From NCBI GenBank assembly GCA_947497585.1, contig CANMHG010000002.1, positions 310,001 to 374,000 on the forward strand: 64,000 bases of DNA, written 5' to 3'. The notes beneath the pieces are model-generated. The model was not told the origin of the DNA, did no database searches, and saw only the letters and a program-made list of their open reading frames with translations. Below are positions 28,289 to 38,314 of the stretch, piece by piece (the stretch's first letter is position 1; every line of letters starts with the position of its first letter). The position numbers were made by a program, and so were the translations under genes. The stretch comes from an uncultured Bacillaceae bacterium. GTDB taxonomy: Bacteria; Bacillota; Bacilli; Bacillales; Bacillaceae_L.

Positions 28289-28747
28289 TTAACTATAGTC
28301 ACGACTTCGCTGTATGGTTTGCTCTTCTCTCTTAACTTCCTTTTTATCTTTCCATTTATCCCAAAGATCTATTAATACATTTCCCCATTGAATCACTTGT
28401 GTAACCTTTTCTTGGTTTCTTTCGACTTGGACACTAACATTATCCGATACTTTCTGGATGGAACCGTTAAATCTTTGAATAGAGGTTCCAACATCTTGTA
28501 CAGCATCTACAACTGTATTCAATTTCTTTGTCTTTTCTTGTATGTCTGTAGCTAATGCATTTGTTTTATGTAAAAGTTCTGTCGTCTCAACGGTAATTCC
28601 TTCCATCTGTTTTTCTAAACCAGATAATGTTTTGGCTACATTATCAAGTGTGATTTGAAGGGAGCGAAGTGTTCGCGACAAAAATATAACCAAGATTAAA
28701 AATGCAATTGCGATTAATGCTACACTTAAGTACAAAATGATGATCAA
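28289..28747 (-). CDS. ytxG: DUF948 stress protein YtxG
   Basis: 152 residues: one N-terminal transmembrane helix (about residues 2-24) and a long coiled coil, ending in a Lys/Trp-rich patch. DUF948 family, molecular role unknown. Start is TTG with AAAGGAGGTG 8 nt upstream. First gene of the ytxGH(J) operon. A SigB-type promoter lies about 33 nt upstream, in line with SigB control of this operon in B. subtilis. Confidence 0.9.
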   Translation of the reverse strand: MIIILYLSVALIAIAFLILVIFLSRTLRSLQITLDNVAKTLSGLEKQMEGITVETTELLHKTNALATDIQEKTKKLNTVVDAVQDVGTSIQRFNGSIQKVSDNVSVQVERNQEKVTQVIQWGNVLIDLWDKWKDKKEVKREEQTIQRSRDYS

Positions 28748-28779
28748 TTACCTACACCTCCTTTGTTGATACACTATAT

Positions 28780-28805
28780 TTACCCACAATTATGCTTCTA
28801 TAAAC
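28780..28805 (-). promoter_or_regulatory. SigB-type stress promoter of ytxGH(J)
   Basis: Minus strand GTTTAT (28805..28800), 14 nt, GGGTAA (28785..28780). One mismatch in each hexamer to GTTTAA-N12..15-GGGTAT. Confidence 0.75.
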
Positions 28806-28903
28806 ATACCATAACATTTGGAAATTTATCCACTATTTTGAGTCTGCAGAAAAGCCTTGTGGTGGCTATTCACAATTAAATATAATGTGATTCACTTTGA
28901 CTG

Positions 28904-29092
28904 TGGCCGTTCCTTTGCGCTGCAGACACTTGCTTTCCGCGGGGAATTATGAAAAAGCCCAACTGCCAGCTTTTTCAAGGGCGAATTCCCATCGGGGAGG
29001 AAGTCGAGCCTCCTCAACGTTCCGTCTGCGGGGTCTCGAGGGATATTCCTCTACTTCCCGCAGGAGTCAAGTGTCTTCCGCTCCAATCCACT
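28904..29092. repeat. Dispersed GC-rich repeat, copy A, with 53-nt hairpin insert
   Basis: Same element as 63420-63550 and the inverse of 47369-47446. The ends are CCGTTCCTTT...GCTGCAG and CTTCCGCTCCAATCCACT. Inside, CACTTG-CTTT-CCGCGGG can pair with CCCGCAGG-AGT-CAAGTG. Relative to copy C it has 53 extra bases (28945-28997) flanked by CGGGGA on both sides. The insert folds as GGGAATT/AATTCCC and TGAAAAAGC/GCTTTTTCA. It lies between the divergent ytxG and M29 peptidase promoters. No long open frame of its own. Confidence 0.9.
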
Positions 29093-29150
29093 TTTAAAAA
29101 TATTGGTTATAGCAATCTTTCCATTGAAAAAGTCAAGAAGACAAATTCTT

Positions 29151-29179
29151 TCAACAATTATTATGATTTCGGTTACAAT
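29151..29179 (+). promoter_or_regulatory. Candidate promoter of the M29 peptidase gene
   Basis: TCAACA, 17 nt, TACAAT, 36 nt upstream of the ATG. Four and five of six matches. Confidence 0.55.
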
Positions 29180-29214
29180 AGGATAGTACATATTAATTTT
29201 TAGGAGGCCTATTT

Positions 29215-30330
29215 ATGAAAGATCCACGTATACAAACGTTAGCTAAAAATTTAATAAACTATTCGGTTAAACTCCAACCAGGTGAGAAGGTTTTGATTGA
29301 AAATTTTGGATTGCAACGTGAGTTAGTAACTGCATTGGTTGATGAGGCATATAAGGCTGGTGGGTATCCGTTTGTTTCACTAAAAGACCACCAGGTTGAT
29401 CGTGCGTTATTACTAGGTGCTAAGGATGAGCAATTTGAAATGATTGCAGATTTTGAAGCGAATGTAATGAAAAATATGGATGCTTATATTGGACTTCGCT
29501 CTGGTGATAACATTAATGAATTTGCGGATGTACCGGATGATAAGATGAAAATAACAGGAAACACGATAGGTAAGAAAGTACATAGAGAAATTCGAGTTCC
29601 TAAAACAAGATGGGTTGTTCTCCGCTATCCAAACTCAGCAATGGCACAACTTGCAAAAATGAGTACAGAAGGATTTGAAGATTTCTACTTTAATGTTTGT
29701 AACCTTGATTACGGTAAAATGAATGAAGCAATGGATTCTTTAGTTGCTTTAATGGACAAAACAGATAAAGTGAGGATTACTGGCGAAGGTACAGACCTAA
29801 CTTTCTCTATAAAAGATATTCCTTCTGTGAAATGTGCTGGTGAAATGAACATTCCTGATGGTGAAGTCTATACTGCACCAGTTCGCGATTCAGTGAATGG
29901 TACGATTACATATAACACACCTTCTCCATATCAAGGTTTTACTTTCGAGAATGTTAAACTAACATTTAAAGATGGAAAGATCGTTGAAGCAACTTCAAAC
30001 GATACAGACCGTATCAATAAAATTTTTGATACTGACGAAGGTGCTCGCTACATCGGTGAATTTGCTATTGGTGTAAATCCTTATATCCAACACCCAATGC
30101 AGGACATCCTATTTGATGAAAAAATAGATGGCAGCTTCCACTTTACTCCTGGTCAATGTTATGATGAGGCATTTAACGGGAATTATTCTAACATCCATTG
30201 GGATATGGTTAATATCCAACGCCCCGAATACGGTGGAGGAGAAATCTACTTTGATGATGTACTAATCCGTAAGGACGGTCGCTTCGTTCTTCCTGAACTT
30301 GAAGTATTAAATCCAGAAAATCTTAAATAA
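29215..30330 (+). CDS. Aminopeptidase, M29 family
   Basis: Metallo-aminopeptidase (thermophilic aminopeptidase/AmpS type) that removes N-terminal residues from peptides in the cytoplasm. 371 residues, shorter than the ~410-residue AmpS of B. subtilis. Likely metal ligands are the glutamates in CAGEMNIPDGE and IGEFAIGVNP and the His and Asp in IHWDMV near residues 338-341. Starts ATG with AGGAGGCC upstream. Stand-alone gene, convergent with murC. The precise substrate is unknown. Confidence 0.88.
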   Translation: MKDPRIQTLAKNLINYSVKLQPGEKVLIENFGLQRELVTALVDEAYKAGGYPFVSLKDHQVDRALLLGAKDEQFEMIADFEANVMKNMDAYIGLRSGDNINEFADVPDDKMKITGNTIGKKVHREIRVPKTRWVVLRYPNSAMAQLAKMSTEGFEDFYFNVCNLDYGKMNEAMDSLVALMDKTDKVRITGEGTDLTFSIKDIPSVKCAGEMNIPDGEVYTAPVRDSVNGTITYNTPSPYQGFTFENVKLTFKDGKIVEATSNDTDRINKIFDTDEGARYIGEFAIGVNPYIQHPMQDILFDEKIDGSFHFTPGQCYDEAFNGNYSNIHWDMVNIQRPEYGGGEIYFDDVLIRKDGRFVLPELEVLNPENLK

Positions 30331-30342
30331 GATGATTCAAAA

Positions 30343-30371
30343 AAGAGGCCTTGATGTTTATGGCCTCTTCT
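30343..30371. terminator. Terminator between the M29 peptidase gene and murC
   Basis: 8-bp stem AAGAGGCC / GGCCTCTT with an 11-nt loop, A- and T-rich flanks; works for both convergent genes. Confidence 0.8.
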
Positions 30372-30384
30372 TCAATGTTTATTA

Positions 30385-31686
30385 TTAATTTATTAGTTGC
30401 TTTTCATAGGCTTCCTGGAACTTTTGAATATCCCCGGCACCCATAAATATAATAACCGCATTGTCGTGTTGTTGAAGTGACGAGGTGTCCTCTTCACTTA
30501 ACAAAGTACAATTTTCAATCTTCTCGATCATATCATGAATCGTAAGCTTTCCTTGATTTTCCCTTGCAGAACCAAAAATATCACATAGATACACATGATC
30601 CGCTTTATTTAGGCTATCTGCAAATTCAGTAAGGAATGTTTGAGTTCGAGTAAACGTGTGCGGCTGGAAAACAGCAACAACTTCACGGTCAGGATATTTT
30701 TGTCTTGCTGCATCAATGGTTGCATTTATTTCAGTAGGATGATGTGCATAATCGTCAATTAGCACTTGGTTGCCCATTTGTTTTTCAGAAAATCTTCTTT
30801 TAACACCCTGGAAGGTTTTAAGACGTTCTTGAATAACTTCAACGTCAATATTCTCATAATGACAAAGCGCAATAACGGATAAAGCATTTAGTACACTATG
30901 GTCTCCATAGGTTGGGATTGAAAAGGTTGAGAACAACGTTCCTCTGACAAATACATCAAATGTTGTACCCTTCGTACTTTTATTAACATTACGCGCCTGA
31001 AAATCATTATCTTGACCGAATCCATAATACATTACTGGTACTTTCGCTTGGATACTTTGCAAGTGTTCATCATCACCACAAGCAATAATTCCCTTTTTAA
31101 CCTGTAAAGCCATCTCCTGAAAAGCACTAAATACATCTTCTACACTTGTATAATAGTCAGGATGGTCAAAATCAATATTGGTCATTATGGCATAATCAGG
31201 GTGATAACTTAAAAAGTGCCTACGATATTCGCATGCTTCAAAAACAAAATACTCATTGTTTTCAGAGCCCTTACCAGTTCCATCCCCAATTAAATAGGAG
31301 GTAGGGTGAGCGCCTTGTATAACATGTGATAACAATCCAGTGGTTGAAGTCTTACCATGCGTTCCAGTGACTGCAACACTTGTGTATTTCTGCATAAAGT
31401 CACCCAAAAACTTATGGTATCTGATAATAGTCAATCCCTGATTACGCGCTTCTTCCAGTTCCTCATGAGTATCAGGAAAAGCATTCCCCGCTATCACAAT
31501 CATACCTGGCTTAATATTATCTTTACTAAAAGGTAAAATCTGAATACCTCTTTCTTCTAATGGCAATTGAGTAAAAAAACGTTTTTCTACATCTGAGCCT
31601 TGTACTTGGTAATTCATATCATGAAGCACCTGTGCCAACGGGCTCATACCAGTGCCTTTAATTCCAACAAAATGGTAAACTGTCAT
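30385..31686 (-). CDS. murC: UDP-N-acetylmuramate--L-alanine ligase
   Basis: Cytoplasmic ATP-dependent ligase that adds L-Ala to UDP-MurNAc, the first amino acid of the peptidoglycan stem. 433 residues: N-terminal Rossmann domain ([11 protein letters not shown]), central ATPase with P-loop GTHGKTSTT (about 110-118), C-terminal ligase domain (DDYAHHP). ATG at 31686 selected by GGAGG and by the MTVYHFVG start known from Bacillus; the frame extends further upstream without support. Confidence 0.97.
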   Translation of the reverse strand: MTVYHFVGIKGTGMSPLAQVLHDMNYQVQGSDVEKRFFTQLPLEERGIQILPFSKDNIKPGMIVIAGNAFPDTHEELEEARNQGLTIIRYHKFLGDFMQKYTSVAVTGTHGKTSTTGLLSHVIQGAHPTSYLIGDGTGKGSENNEYFVFEACEYRRHFLSYHPDYAIMTNIDFDHPDYYTSVEDVFSAFQEMALQVKKGIIACGDDEHLQSIQAKVPVMYYGFGQDNDFQARNVNKSTKGTTFDVFVRGTLFSTFSIPTYGDHSVLNALSVIALCHYENIDVEVIQERLKTFQGVKRRFSEKQMGNQVLIDDYAHHPTEINATIDAARQKYPDREVVAVFQPHTFTRTQTFLTEFADSLNKADHVYLCDIFGSARENQGKLTIHDMIEKIENCTLLSEEDTSSLQQHDNAVIIFMGAGDIQKFQEAYEKQLIN

Positions 31687-31721
31687 ATAAAGAACCTCCA
31701 ACAATCGTCTATCTGTAAGAC

Positions 31722-31750
31722 AGTATATGACGTTCATCTAGTTTTGCTAA
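31722..31750 (-). promoter_or_regulatory. Candidate promoter of murC
   Basis: Minus strand TTAGCA, 17 nt, TATACT, 36 nt before the murC start. Four and five of six matches. Confidence 0.5.
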
Positions 31751-32010
31751 TTGATCGAGTGTGAACAACAAAAGATGAATGAATTAAGTGCTCTTCCAAC
31801 ACTTAATAAACGTCAATAATAGCAATAATTTCAGGTAGTGATTATGTATAACTAATTTGCAAAAAAATCCACAATAAGGATATCTTGCATTTTCATATTA
31901 TAGCATTAATCAATTATGAAGACCATGATAATAATAAGCTAATTCAATAGTCCCATTCTTAACTAACTCTAAAAAGTGAAAAACTGACAGAGCTAATCTC
32001 TATCAGTTTT
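31751..32010 (-). terminator. Intergenic stretch with terminator of the NAPRTase gene
   Basis: The terminator is the hairpin at 31980-32010: a 13-bp stem AAAACTGACAGAG / CTCTATCAGTTTT with one mismatch, T-rich behind it on the minus strand. The rest, 31751-31979, is AT-rich and holds only a weak TTAAGTG / CACTTAA inverted repeat at 31784-31806. I see no gene in it. Confidence 0.7.
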
Positions 32011-32070
32011 CCCAATTAGACTTCAATGTATAGCACTGGAATTTATTAATTTTCTTACCTATAAAACAAT

Positions 32071-33168
32071 CTATTCAACCTTTTCTAAACGTGGGTTGGG
32101 TCTATATTTCCTTCCAGCCTTAGCCTGTGGTTGGCCGTTAAGCATAACATTGTCTCCGGTAAAGCCAATATTAATCTTTAATAGGCTACTTCCTACACCG
32201 TACATATCCACTGGTACATTTTGCTCTTCAAAGTTAAGAATCCGCTCTTCGTTAAATCCACCAGTAACAACAATCTTCACATGGTTAAAGCCTTCTTTGT
32301 CAAGTGCCTCGCGCAAAGCAAAGACCAGTGGAGCATTAACACCACGAGGGTCAAAGGTTCCCAATACGTCTTGATTTCTAAGGAAATACTGATCAATCAT
32401 TGTACGCGAAGTATCTAGTCGAACTGCTTTCAACTTATCTCCAAATTCATGAGCCACTTTTAAAGCATCTGTAATACAATCATTATTATAATCAACTAGG
32501 ACCATCAATTCATCCTCAGGAAATTTCGCATGATACGCCTTTGTTGCCGCAACAGTGTCACCATCAAACAGTTGGATGAGAGCATGAGGCATTGTCCCCA
32601 TTCCCTTTTTTCCCCACCATTCATTCATAGCATGTGTTGCTTGAGCTTGAGACCCGCCAATATAAGCCGCATATCCATCACCAGCTTGTTGAGTAAAATG
32701 ATCATCACGGTCTCCCATAAAGATAACCTTTTTTTGAATCCCAGAATATCCTGCAGCTTTTACAACATTGTAAACATTCGTTGCAACACTTGTTCTTCTT
32801 GCCAATATGCCGTCTATAATACCTTCAAGATACCCAAAACTTTGGTAAGGACCAGTTATTGTTAATACCGTTTCAAATGGACTAATTTTATCTCCATCTT
32901 TTAACGAGTAAATTTCTAATTCCTCAGGCTGCTCAGCAAATGTTTTGACAAGAGCAATCACTTCGTCAGTTCCACATAATACTGCATGATTCTTTTGGAA
33001 AAACTGCATAGTGACAATATTATCTGACTTAAATTCCTTAACAATCTCTCTTGTCTTTAAGAAGTAGACTGCTGAGAACCAGCCTTCCTTAATTCTCTCA
33101 TCAAATTTAAACGTGCTATTTGTTAATCTGCTTATTTTACCTTGCATTTTCAATTCTATTTCCTTCAT
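32071..33168 (-). CDS. Nicotinate phosphoribosyltransferase (short form)
   Basis: NAD salvage: joins nicotinate to PRPP to give nicotinate mononucleotide. 365 residues, clearly shorter than the ~490-residue B. subtilis PncB, and of the compact type found in many bacteria and archaea. Visible: FMGDRDDHF, RLDTSR in the barrel, and the phosphate-binding VVTGGFNEERI. ATG with AAAGGAAGC upstream. 54 nt behind sftA on the same strand, with its own terminator. Use of nicotinamide rather than nicotinate cannot be excluded. Confidence 0.85.
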   Translation of the reverse strand: MKEIELKMQGKISRLTNSTFKFDERIKEGWFSAVYFLKTREIVKEFKSDNIVTMQFFQKNHAVLCGTDEVIALVKTFAEQPEELEIYSLKDGDKISPFETVLTITGPYQSFGYLEGIIDGILARRTSVATNVYNVVKAAGYSGIQKKVIFMGDRDDHFTQQAGDGYAAYIGGSQAQATHAMNEWWGKKGMGTMPHALIQLFDGDTVAATKAYHAKFPEDELMVLVDYNNDCITDALKVAHEFGDKLKAVRLDTSRTMIDQYFLRNQDVLGTFDPRGVNAPLVFALREALDKEGFNHVKIVVTGGFNEERILNFEEQNVPVDMYGVGSSLLKINIGFTGDNVMLNGQPQAKAGRKYRPNPRLEKVE

Positions 33169-33222
33169 CCAAAAGCTTCCTTTCTCTCGATAGGGACATT
33201 TAGCTATATGTTAGGATACCAT

Positions 33223-35661
33223 TTATAAGGTTGATGTGCTAGTTTCTTGTATATTTTCAAGTTCATCTTCAGTAATAAGTATTTCCCTTGGTTTACTACC
33301 TCGTCCTTCTGAGATAATACCTTGTTCCTCCATTATATCAATTAATCTTGCTGCCCGATTATAGCCGATGCGGAACCGTCGTTGTAAGCTAGAAGTAGAA
33401 GCACCGCCCTGGTCAAGAACAAATTCACAAGCCTCATAAAACAAATCATCTTCTTCTGATTGAATTGTGGCTTTCTTCACTAACTCATCCTGTTCAAACA
33501 TATAAACAGGTTTCATTTGACCTTTTACATGTCGCACTACTCGCTCAATTTCATCATCTGATACAAAGTTCCCTTGTACCCTGGTTGGCTTTGATGAACC
33601 ATTTTCAAGGAAGAGCATATCTCCCTTTCCTAATAGCTTATCAGCTCCGTTTGTGTCAATAATCGTTCTTGAGTCAACCTGAGACGATACTGAAAAAGCA
33701 ATTCGAGTTGGAATGTTTGCCTTAATGAGTCCAGTAATTACATCAACAGATGGCCTCTGCGTAGCAAGAATTAGATGAATTCCACATGCACGTGCTTTTT
33801 GAGCAATGCGACAAATTGCTTCTTCAACATCCCCTGGTGCTACCATCATTAAATCAGCTAACTCATCAATGATAATAACAAGGTATGGTAAATGCCCACT
33901 TTGTTCGTTATGTCTATCAACTAATTCATTAAATCTAGCTATATCTCTTACCCCTGCATGAGCAAACAGCTCGTAACGTCTTTCCATTTCTTCTACTGCC
34001 CATTTAAGTGCTGCTGTCGCTGCTTTAACATCTGTTATTACAGGACTTACTAAGTGAGGAATATGATTGTATGGTGCCAGCTCTACCATTTTTGGATCAA
34101 TTAATAATAGCTTCACTTCATGTGGAGATGCTTTGTAAAGCAAACTCACGAGCATTGTATTGATACATACACTTTTACCTGAACCCGTTGCACCAGCAAT
34201 TAAACCATGTGGCATTTTTCGAAGATCTGTAACGACAGGTTTCCCTGATATATCGAGTCCTAGTGCAACGGTCAAAGGAGAAGAGTCTGAGTGAAATGCA
34301 TCACTTTGGATGATTTCTCTTAATAATACAGATTTACTTTTACGGTTAGGAACTTCAATACCAATTGTGTTTTTTCCAGGTATAGGAGCTTCAATTCTTA
34401 TATCCTTAGCCGCTAGGCTTAATTTTATATCGTCAGCAAGGTTTGTTATTTTATTTACTTTAACCCCAGGCTCTGGATGCACCTCAAAGCGAGTAACTGC
34501 TGGACCTTGAGTTACATTTACAACTGTAGCTCCCACTTTAAAGTTTCGTAAGGTCTGATCAAGAAGTTCGCTTTGATCAGCTAACCACTCTTCATCATCC
34601 TCTAGTTGTTCTACTGGTAGGTTTAAGTATTGCAGACTAGGAAAATTATAAGAACCCATACTTTGAGGTTCACGAGTTTCTACATCTTTTTTATTAGCTT
34701 CTTCTACTGAATTAAGCGTTTCATTCTGTGAAGCAGCTTCACTGAATTGAAGATTCAGTGATTGAGGAATTACCTCTTCTTGTCTATCTGACTTTACTTC
34801 TTCATTTGGTTGTACTTTTTCTATCTGCTTCTTTTGTAAATTTTGTCTATCCTGTTTTAGCATCATCACATTATAGGGGATATAATGTCTTTTTGGATTT
34901 TCATAACTAGATTGTTCCGTTTCATTGGGTTCTTTCTCCTCTAATGAGGGGACTTCACTATAATGATGTAAGTCATGATCCGCTGATTCAGTCAGTTCTA
35001 TATCGACTTCATCTTCACTTACTAAAGTCTGAGACTTTATTTCAACTGCCACGTCTTCTTTATGATCTTCGTGAACATTATGTAATGGACCATTTCTAAG
35101 CTCTTTAAGCAAGTCTAGAAATTCCTCTGACTCCTCTAGGTTCTTTTCTACCTGTTCTGTTTCCAAAGCTTTGTTTTCTTCTAAAGTATAGTTATTCTCA
35201 TCTAAATTTCTTTCGAGAATATTTAGGTTACCTTCAGTACTAGTTACTGCTATTTCCGATTGTACTTGCCTCATGCTTTCTGAGGAAACTAACTCAAACT
35301 CTATAATATCTTCTGTGTCTGATTTTTTAGGTTTACCAAAACCATATACAGGAGATGGTACTTCAGATGGCCTAAATTGCTTTTTATTACCACTCTTCTT
35401 TTCTTGTACTTTGACTTCTTTTAACTTAGTAAGATTACTATCCTGTTTTTTCATTTCAGACTTTCTTCTCTCGGGAGTTTCTGTAATTTTAATTTCATCA
35501 GGTATTAGTGGAAATCGAAACTTTCCTTTTGGATACTGATAAGCAATCTTTGCTTCAACATTCTTTGGGCTTATCACTCTATTATTGGTAACCTCAGGTT
35601 CAGTTGTATTCTTCTCGTTGTCATTTACTAATGTCCTGTATAGCTTCTTTAACCAATCCAT
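33223..35661 (-). CDS. sftA: Soluble FtsK/SpoIIIE-family DNA translocase SftA
   Basis: Hexameric ATP-driven DNA pump that moves chromosomal DNA away from the closing septum. 812 residues. No transmembrane segment at the start, which separates SftA from SpoIIIE. A long, acidic and low-complexity N-terminal linker (to about residue 350) precedes the RecA-like motor with Walker [10 protein letters not shown] and Walker [16 protein letters not shown]-terminal winged-helix gamma domain (about 745-800) reads oriented DNA motifs. Start taken at ATG 35661 (MDWLKKLY); a GTG at 35685 lacks a ribosome site. Confidence 0.93.
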   Translation of the reverse strand: MDWLKKLYRTLVNDNEKNTTEPEVTNNRVISPKNVEAKIAYQYPKGKFRFPLIPDEIKITETPERRKSEMKKQDSNLTKLKEVKVQEKKSGNKKQFRPSEVPSPVYGFGKPKKSDTEDIIEFELVSSESMRQVQSEIAVTSTEGNLNILERNLDENNYTLEENKALETEQVEKNLEESEEFLDLLKELRNGPLHNVHEDHKEDVAVEIKSQTLVSEDEVDIELTESADHDLHHYSEVPSLEEKEPNETEQSSYENPKRHYIPYNVMMLKQDRQNLQKKQIEKVQPNEEVKSDRQEEVIPQSLNLQFSEAASQNETLNSVEEANKKDVETREPQSMGSYNFPSLQYLNLPVEQLEDDEEWLADQSELLDQTLRNFKVGATVVNVTQGPAVTRFEVHPEPGVKVNKITNLADDIKLSLAAKDIRIEAPIPGKNTIGIEVPNRKSKSVLLREIIQSDAFHSDSSPLTVALGLDISGKPVVTDLRKMPHGLIAGATGSGKSVCINTMLVSLLYKASPHEVKLLLIDPKMVELAPYNHIPHLVSPVITDVKAATAALKWAVEEMERRYELFAHAGVRDIARFNELVDRHNEQSGHLPYLVIIIDELADLMMVAPGDVEEAICRIAQKARACGIHLILATQRPSVDVITGLIKANIPTRIAFSVSSQVDSRTIIDTNGADKLLGKGDMLFLENGSSKPTRVQGNFVSDDEIERVVRHVKGQMKPVYMFEQDELVKKATIQSEEDDLFYEACEFVLDQGGASTSSLQRRFRIGYNRAARLIDIMEEQGIISEGRGSKPREILITEDELENIQETSTSTL

Positions 35662-35775
35662 CTTATACCACTCTTTCTTAATCACTTCTAAACTATAGAT
35701 ATTACTATTGTAACAATAATTCTAAGAATATAAAGAAAAAATCGATACTGTTCTTTCAGGGTTATTTCTTAATTA

Positions 35776-35805
35776 TAAAAAAAAGCCACTCTAAAAAGAG
35801 TGACT
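35776..35805 (-). terminator. Terminator of ytpQ
   Basis: 9-bp stem AGCCACTCT / AGAGTGACT with one mismatch and an AAAA loop, followed by eight T on the minus strand. It separates ytpQ from sftA. Confidence 0.85.
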
Positions 35806-35817
35806 AAAGGGTATTAC

Positions 35818-36618
35818 TTATTTAGTCCTATTTTTCCCTAAGATAAAAATAGGTTCTAGTTGGTTGTCTTCATATAAAAAGGACAGTGCTGTTATTGGCA
35901 CTCTTCCACTTGCGAAAAAGCTCATTGTCATTTGGGCAAGGACGTCATAGCCTGTATCATTCTGGATATCCGCAATTATCAAAACATCTTGATGAGGAAC
36001 AGCAACTGCCATTTTGCCTGTTATTTTTTCGCTAAACTTTTGTAGATACGTATCATTTAATATTCTACTAGCATCATAACCATCGTTTGAATTGATGAAA
36101 AAGAAAGTGTTTCCTGCAACTGTATCCTCTTTAACCTTAATATCCAAGGACCTTACATTAAATCTTGCAACTTCTTTTACTCTTTCTTTGTTCCATTTTT
36201 CTTTCTCTAATAGCTCTTCATCTATTAATCGATAGGTGGTACCTAAATCTATTGCATAGTATATTCGTGTCTCTGCCGTATGATCATCATAAACCAAGAT
36301 TTTGCCTTCATTTGTTTCTGTTGGGAATGAGGTTGAACGAATGACAGGGTAGATGTTCTTTTCTTTCCCCGTTAGCTCATGATTCGCACTCATATTGGTT
36401 AATGACTCTTCAATATAGTAAATGACCTCATCAATAGATTTATCCTTTTCTTCATGCCATTTTGCAACTATACCAGGAAGTGACACTGTTACTCCCTTTT
36501 CAGTTTCACGATTTTCCACCCTTAACGTATCCTTTTCTTTATCGAAGGTGAATTTCCACTCGGGTCTCGTTAGCCTTTCTTCGAGCCTGGCTCTCATTTT
36601 TTTTGTATCCATTTTCAT
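35818..36618 (-). CDS. ytpQ: DUF1444 protein YtpQ
   Basis: 266 residues, DUF1444 family, function unknown. Soluble, mixed alpha/beta, no signal peptide or membrane segment. ATG with GGAGTGA upstream. In B. subtilis ytpQ is followed by ytpR, which encodes a tRNA-binding-domain protein; here the terminator and sftA follow directly and ytpR is missing. Probably one unit with ytpP, 31 nt upstream. Confidence 0.9.
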   Translation of the reverse strand: MKMDTKKMRARLEERLTRPEWKFTFDKEKDTLRVENRETEKGVTVSLPGIVAKWHEEKDKSIDEVIYYIEESLTNMSANHELTGKEKNIYPVIRSTSFPTETNEGKILVYDDHTAETRIYYAIDLGTTYRLIDEELLEKEKWNKERVKEVARFNVRSLDIKVKEDTVAGNTFFFINSNDGYDASRILNDTYLQKFSEKITGKMAVAVPHQDVLIIADIQNDTGYDVLAQMTMSFFASGRVPITALSFLYEDNQLEPIFILGKNRTK

Positions 36619-36649
36619 TTAAAATCACTCCAGTCGACCTTTGTTCAAT

Positions 36650-36964
36650 CTAGTATAGTCCTTTTAAGAAGCCTTCAATCTCCTCTTGCGTCTTTCTATC
36701 CTTACTCACAAATCTTCCCGTTTCCTGTCCATTTTCGAAGGCAACAAAGCTTGGGATACCATACACATCTAACTCTCCACACAAATCTATAAACTGATCT
36801 CTGTCGACATAGATAAATGTAAAATCATTGTATGTAGATTCTAACTCAGGTAAAAATGGATCAATGAAACGACAATCCGGACACCAGTTAGCTGAAAACA
36901 TTAATACTGTTTTACTTCCTTTAATTAATTCTTTATACTCTTCCAGCGATTCAAGCTTTTTCAT
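36650..36964 (-). CDS. ytpP: Thioredoxin-like protein YtpP
   Basis: Thioredoxin-fold protein of 104 residues with active site WCPDC (about residues 27-31), a CPxC-type redox centre. Probably reduces disulfides or bacillithiol mixed disulfides in the cytoplasm. Start at ATG 36964 with GGAGGG 7 nt upstream; the frame continues 8 codons further without a good site. Followed by ytpQ. Confidence 0.93.
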   Translation of the reverse strand: MKKLESLEEYKELIKGSKTVLMFSANWCPDCRFIDPFLPELESTYNDFTFIYVDRDQFIDLCGELDVYGIPSFVAFENGQETGRFVSKDRKTQEEIEGFLKGLY

Positions 36965-37028
36965 TCTTAACCCTCCAATTACCTTCATTTACTGCAATAG
37001 TACATCTTCTCTAATTTAAACACAAATA

Positions 37029-37055
37029 AACCCTCGTTGTATATTAACGAGGGTT
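37029..37055 (-). terminator. Terminator of the lipoprotein gene
   Basis: Perfect 10-bp stem AACCCTCGTT / AACGAGGGTT with a 7-nt loop, 7 nt past the stop. Confidence 0.8.
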
Positions 37056-37062
37056 GCAATTA

Positions 37063-37572
37063 TTATAATCTTACAGAAGAAACAATCTCCATCATTTGCT
37101 GCGCACTTTCTAATATCTCACTTGCTTTTGTTTGTGTCGTCATTTTAACTCCGCCAATACCTACTACAATTTCAAACAAGTTTTTATCAAGTTCTTTAAC
37201 TATAATATAACCAAATCGATCTTGGTCCTCATAAGTTTTTACAACTAAATCATCTTGTGACTCTGGACCAGTGGATTCAAACATTACTTTACTATTGGGT
37301 TCCTCATTCGGGTTTACGAATAATATGAATAGCTGACTACCTTTTTTGATGATTAGGTTATTGTTTCCCTCTTCACTATCTATTTTCATAGTTGTCGGCA
37401 AATAATAAGAAAAATCCTCATATTTCTCGTTAGTCTCTAATGCTTTATTTGTGAAGGCTTCCTCTACAGCCGTTTCTACTTTTTTAATCTCTTCATCAAC
37501 CGATACTGAACAACCTACTACAAGTCCTGTTAGTAGAAGTAGACATATAGAAAGTAACAATCTATTTTTCAT
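37063..37572 (-). CDS. Small lipoprotein of unknown function
   Basis: 169 residues with a lipoprotein signal peptide: Lys/Arg start, hydrophobic stretch and lipobox LVVGC with the lipidated Cys at residue 21. The mature part is acidic, mixed alpha/beta. I do not recognise a domain. ATG with GGAGGAAAG upstream. It has its own terminator and lies between ytpP and ytoQ. Confidence 0.85.
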   Translation of the reverse strand: MKNRLLLSICLLLLTGLVVGCSVSVDEEIKKVETAVEEAFTNKALETNEKYEDFSYYLPTTMKIDSEEGNNNLIIKKGSQLFILFVNPNEEPNSKVMFESTGPESQDDLVVKTYEDQDRFGYIIVKELDKNLFEIVVGIGGVKMTTQTKASEILESAQQMMEIVSSVRL

Positions 37573-37829
37573 TTCTTCTTTCCTCCAGTTTTCTCATTAC
37601 AATGAAATTATTTCACTACGTAGTATGTATCTCTCTATCTAAAAGACTATAAAAAATCGATATTAACTTAAAAGCCTTGACATACTTACCTATATAATAC
37701 AATTTTCATTTCAATAGTTACAAGCCTTTTCTATAGATTTCAAAATAAAGGAAGAAAACGCATGACAGGAAATTTGAAGAAATACATGATAGGATAATAA
37801 ATAGAATGTAGAAAAGGGAGGCTTAAAAA
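37573..37829. other. Divergent promoter region of the lipoprotein gene and ytoQ
   Basis: About 257 AT-rich bases between the divergent lipoprotein gene and ytoQ. Promoters for both must lie here; I could not choose a convincing pair. Confidence 0.4.
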
Positions 37830-38270
37830 ATGAACTTAATTGTTTATTTAGCAGGAGAAATTCACTCAAGTTGGCGCGATGAAATTAAGGAAAAAGCAAA
37901 AGCATTAAATTTACCTTTGTCATTTGTTGGTCCTATGGAAGATCACGATCGTTCTGATTCCATTGGTGAAGAAGTACTTGGAGTACAACCTTCCCCTTTA
38001 TACAAGGACCACACAGCTTCATGTATAAATAATTTTAGAACACAGGTACTAATGAATAAAGCAGATATTGTTATTGCTTTATTCGGAGAAAAATATAAGC
38101 AATGGAATACTGCAATGGATGCGAGTGCAGCTCTTACTTTAAATAAACCGCTAATTATTATAAGACCAGACTCACTTATCCATCCGTTAAAAGAGCTTTC
38201 CACAAAAGCTAACGTGACAGTAGAAACAGTAGATCAGGCTATGAAGGCTTTAACTTACGTATTCGAATAA
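37830..38270 (+). CDS. ytoQ: YtoQ family protein
   Basis: 146 residues, YtoQ family. The start NLIVYLAGEIHSSWRDEI and the segment MNKADIVIALFGEKYKQWN resemble nucleoside 2-deoxyribosyltransferase-like Rossmann folds, but the catalytic activity is not known. ATG with AAAGGGAGG upstream. Single gene, convergent with the DUF84 gene. Confidence 0.9.
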   Translation: MNLIVYLAGEIHSSWRDEIKEKAKALNLPLSFVGPMEDHDRSDSIGEEVLGVQPSPLYKDHTASCINNFRTQVLMNKADIVIALFGEKYKQWNTAMDASAALTLNKPLIIIRPDSLIHPLKELSTKANVTVETVDQAMKALTYVFE

Positions 38271-38280
38271 TGGTAAAAAA

Positions 38281-38314
38281 GAAACTAGAAGTTAGTTACC
38301 CAACTTCTAGTTTC
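38281..38314. terminator. Bidirectional terminator between ytoQ and the DUF84 gene
   Basis: Perfect 13-bp stem (GAAACTAGAAGTT and complement) with an 8-nt loop. The last codons and TAG stop of the DUF84 gene lie in this stem. Confidence 0.9.

Noticed and set aside
28897-29203. Short frames across repeat copy A (and 63411-63611 in copy C)
   Set aside because: They arise from the GC-rich repeat sequence itself. The product differs with each indel between copies, so they are not under coding selection.
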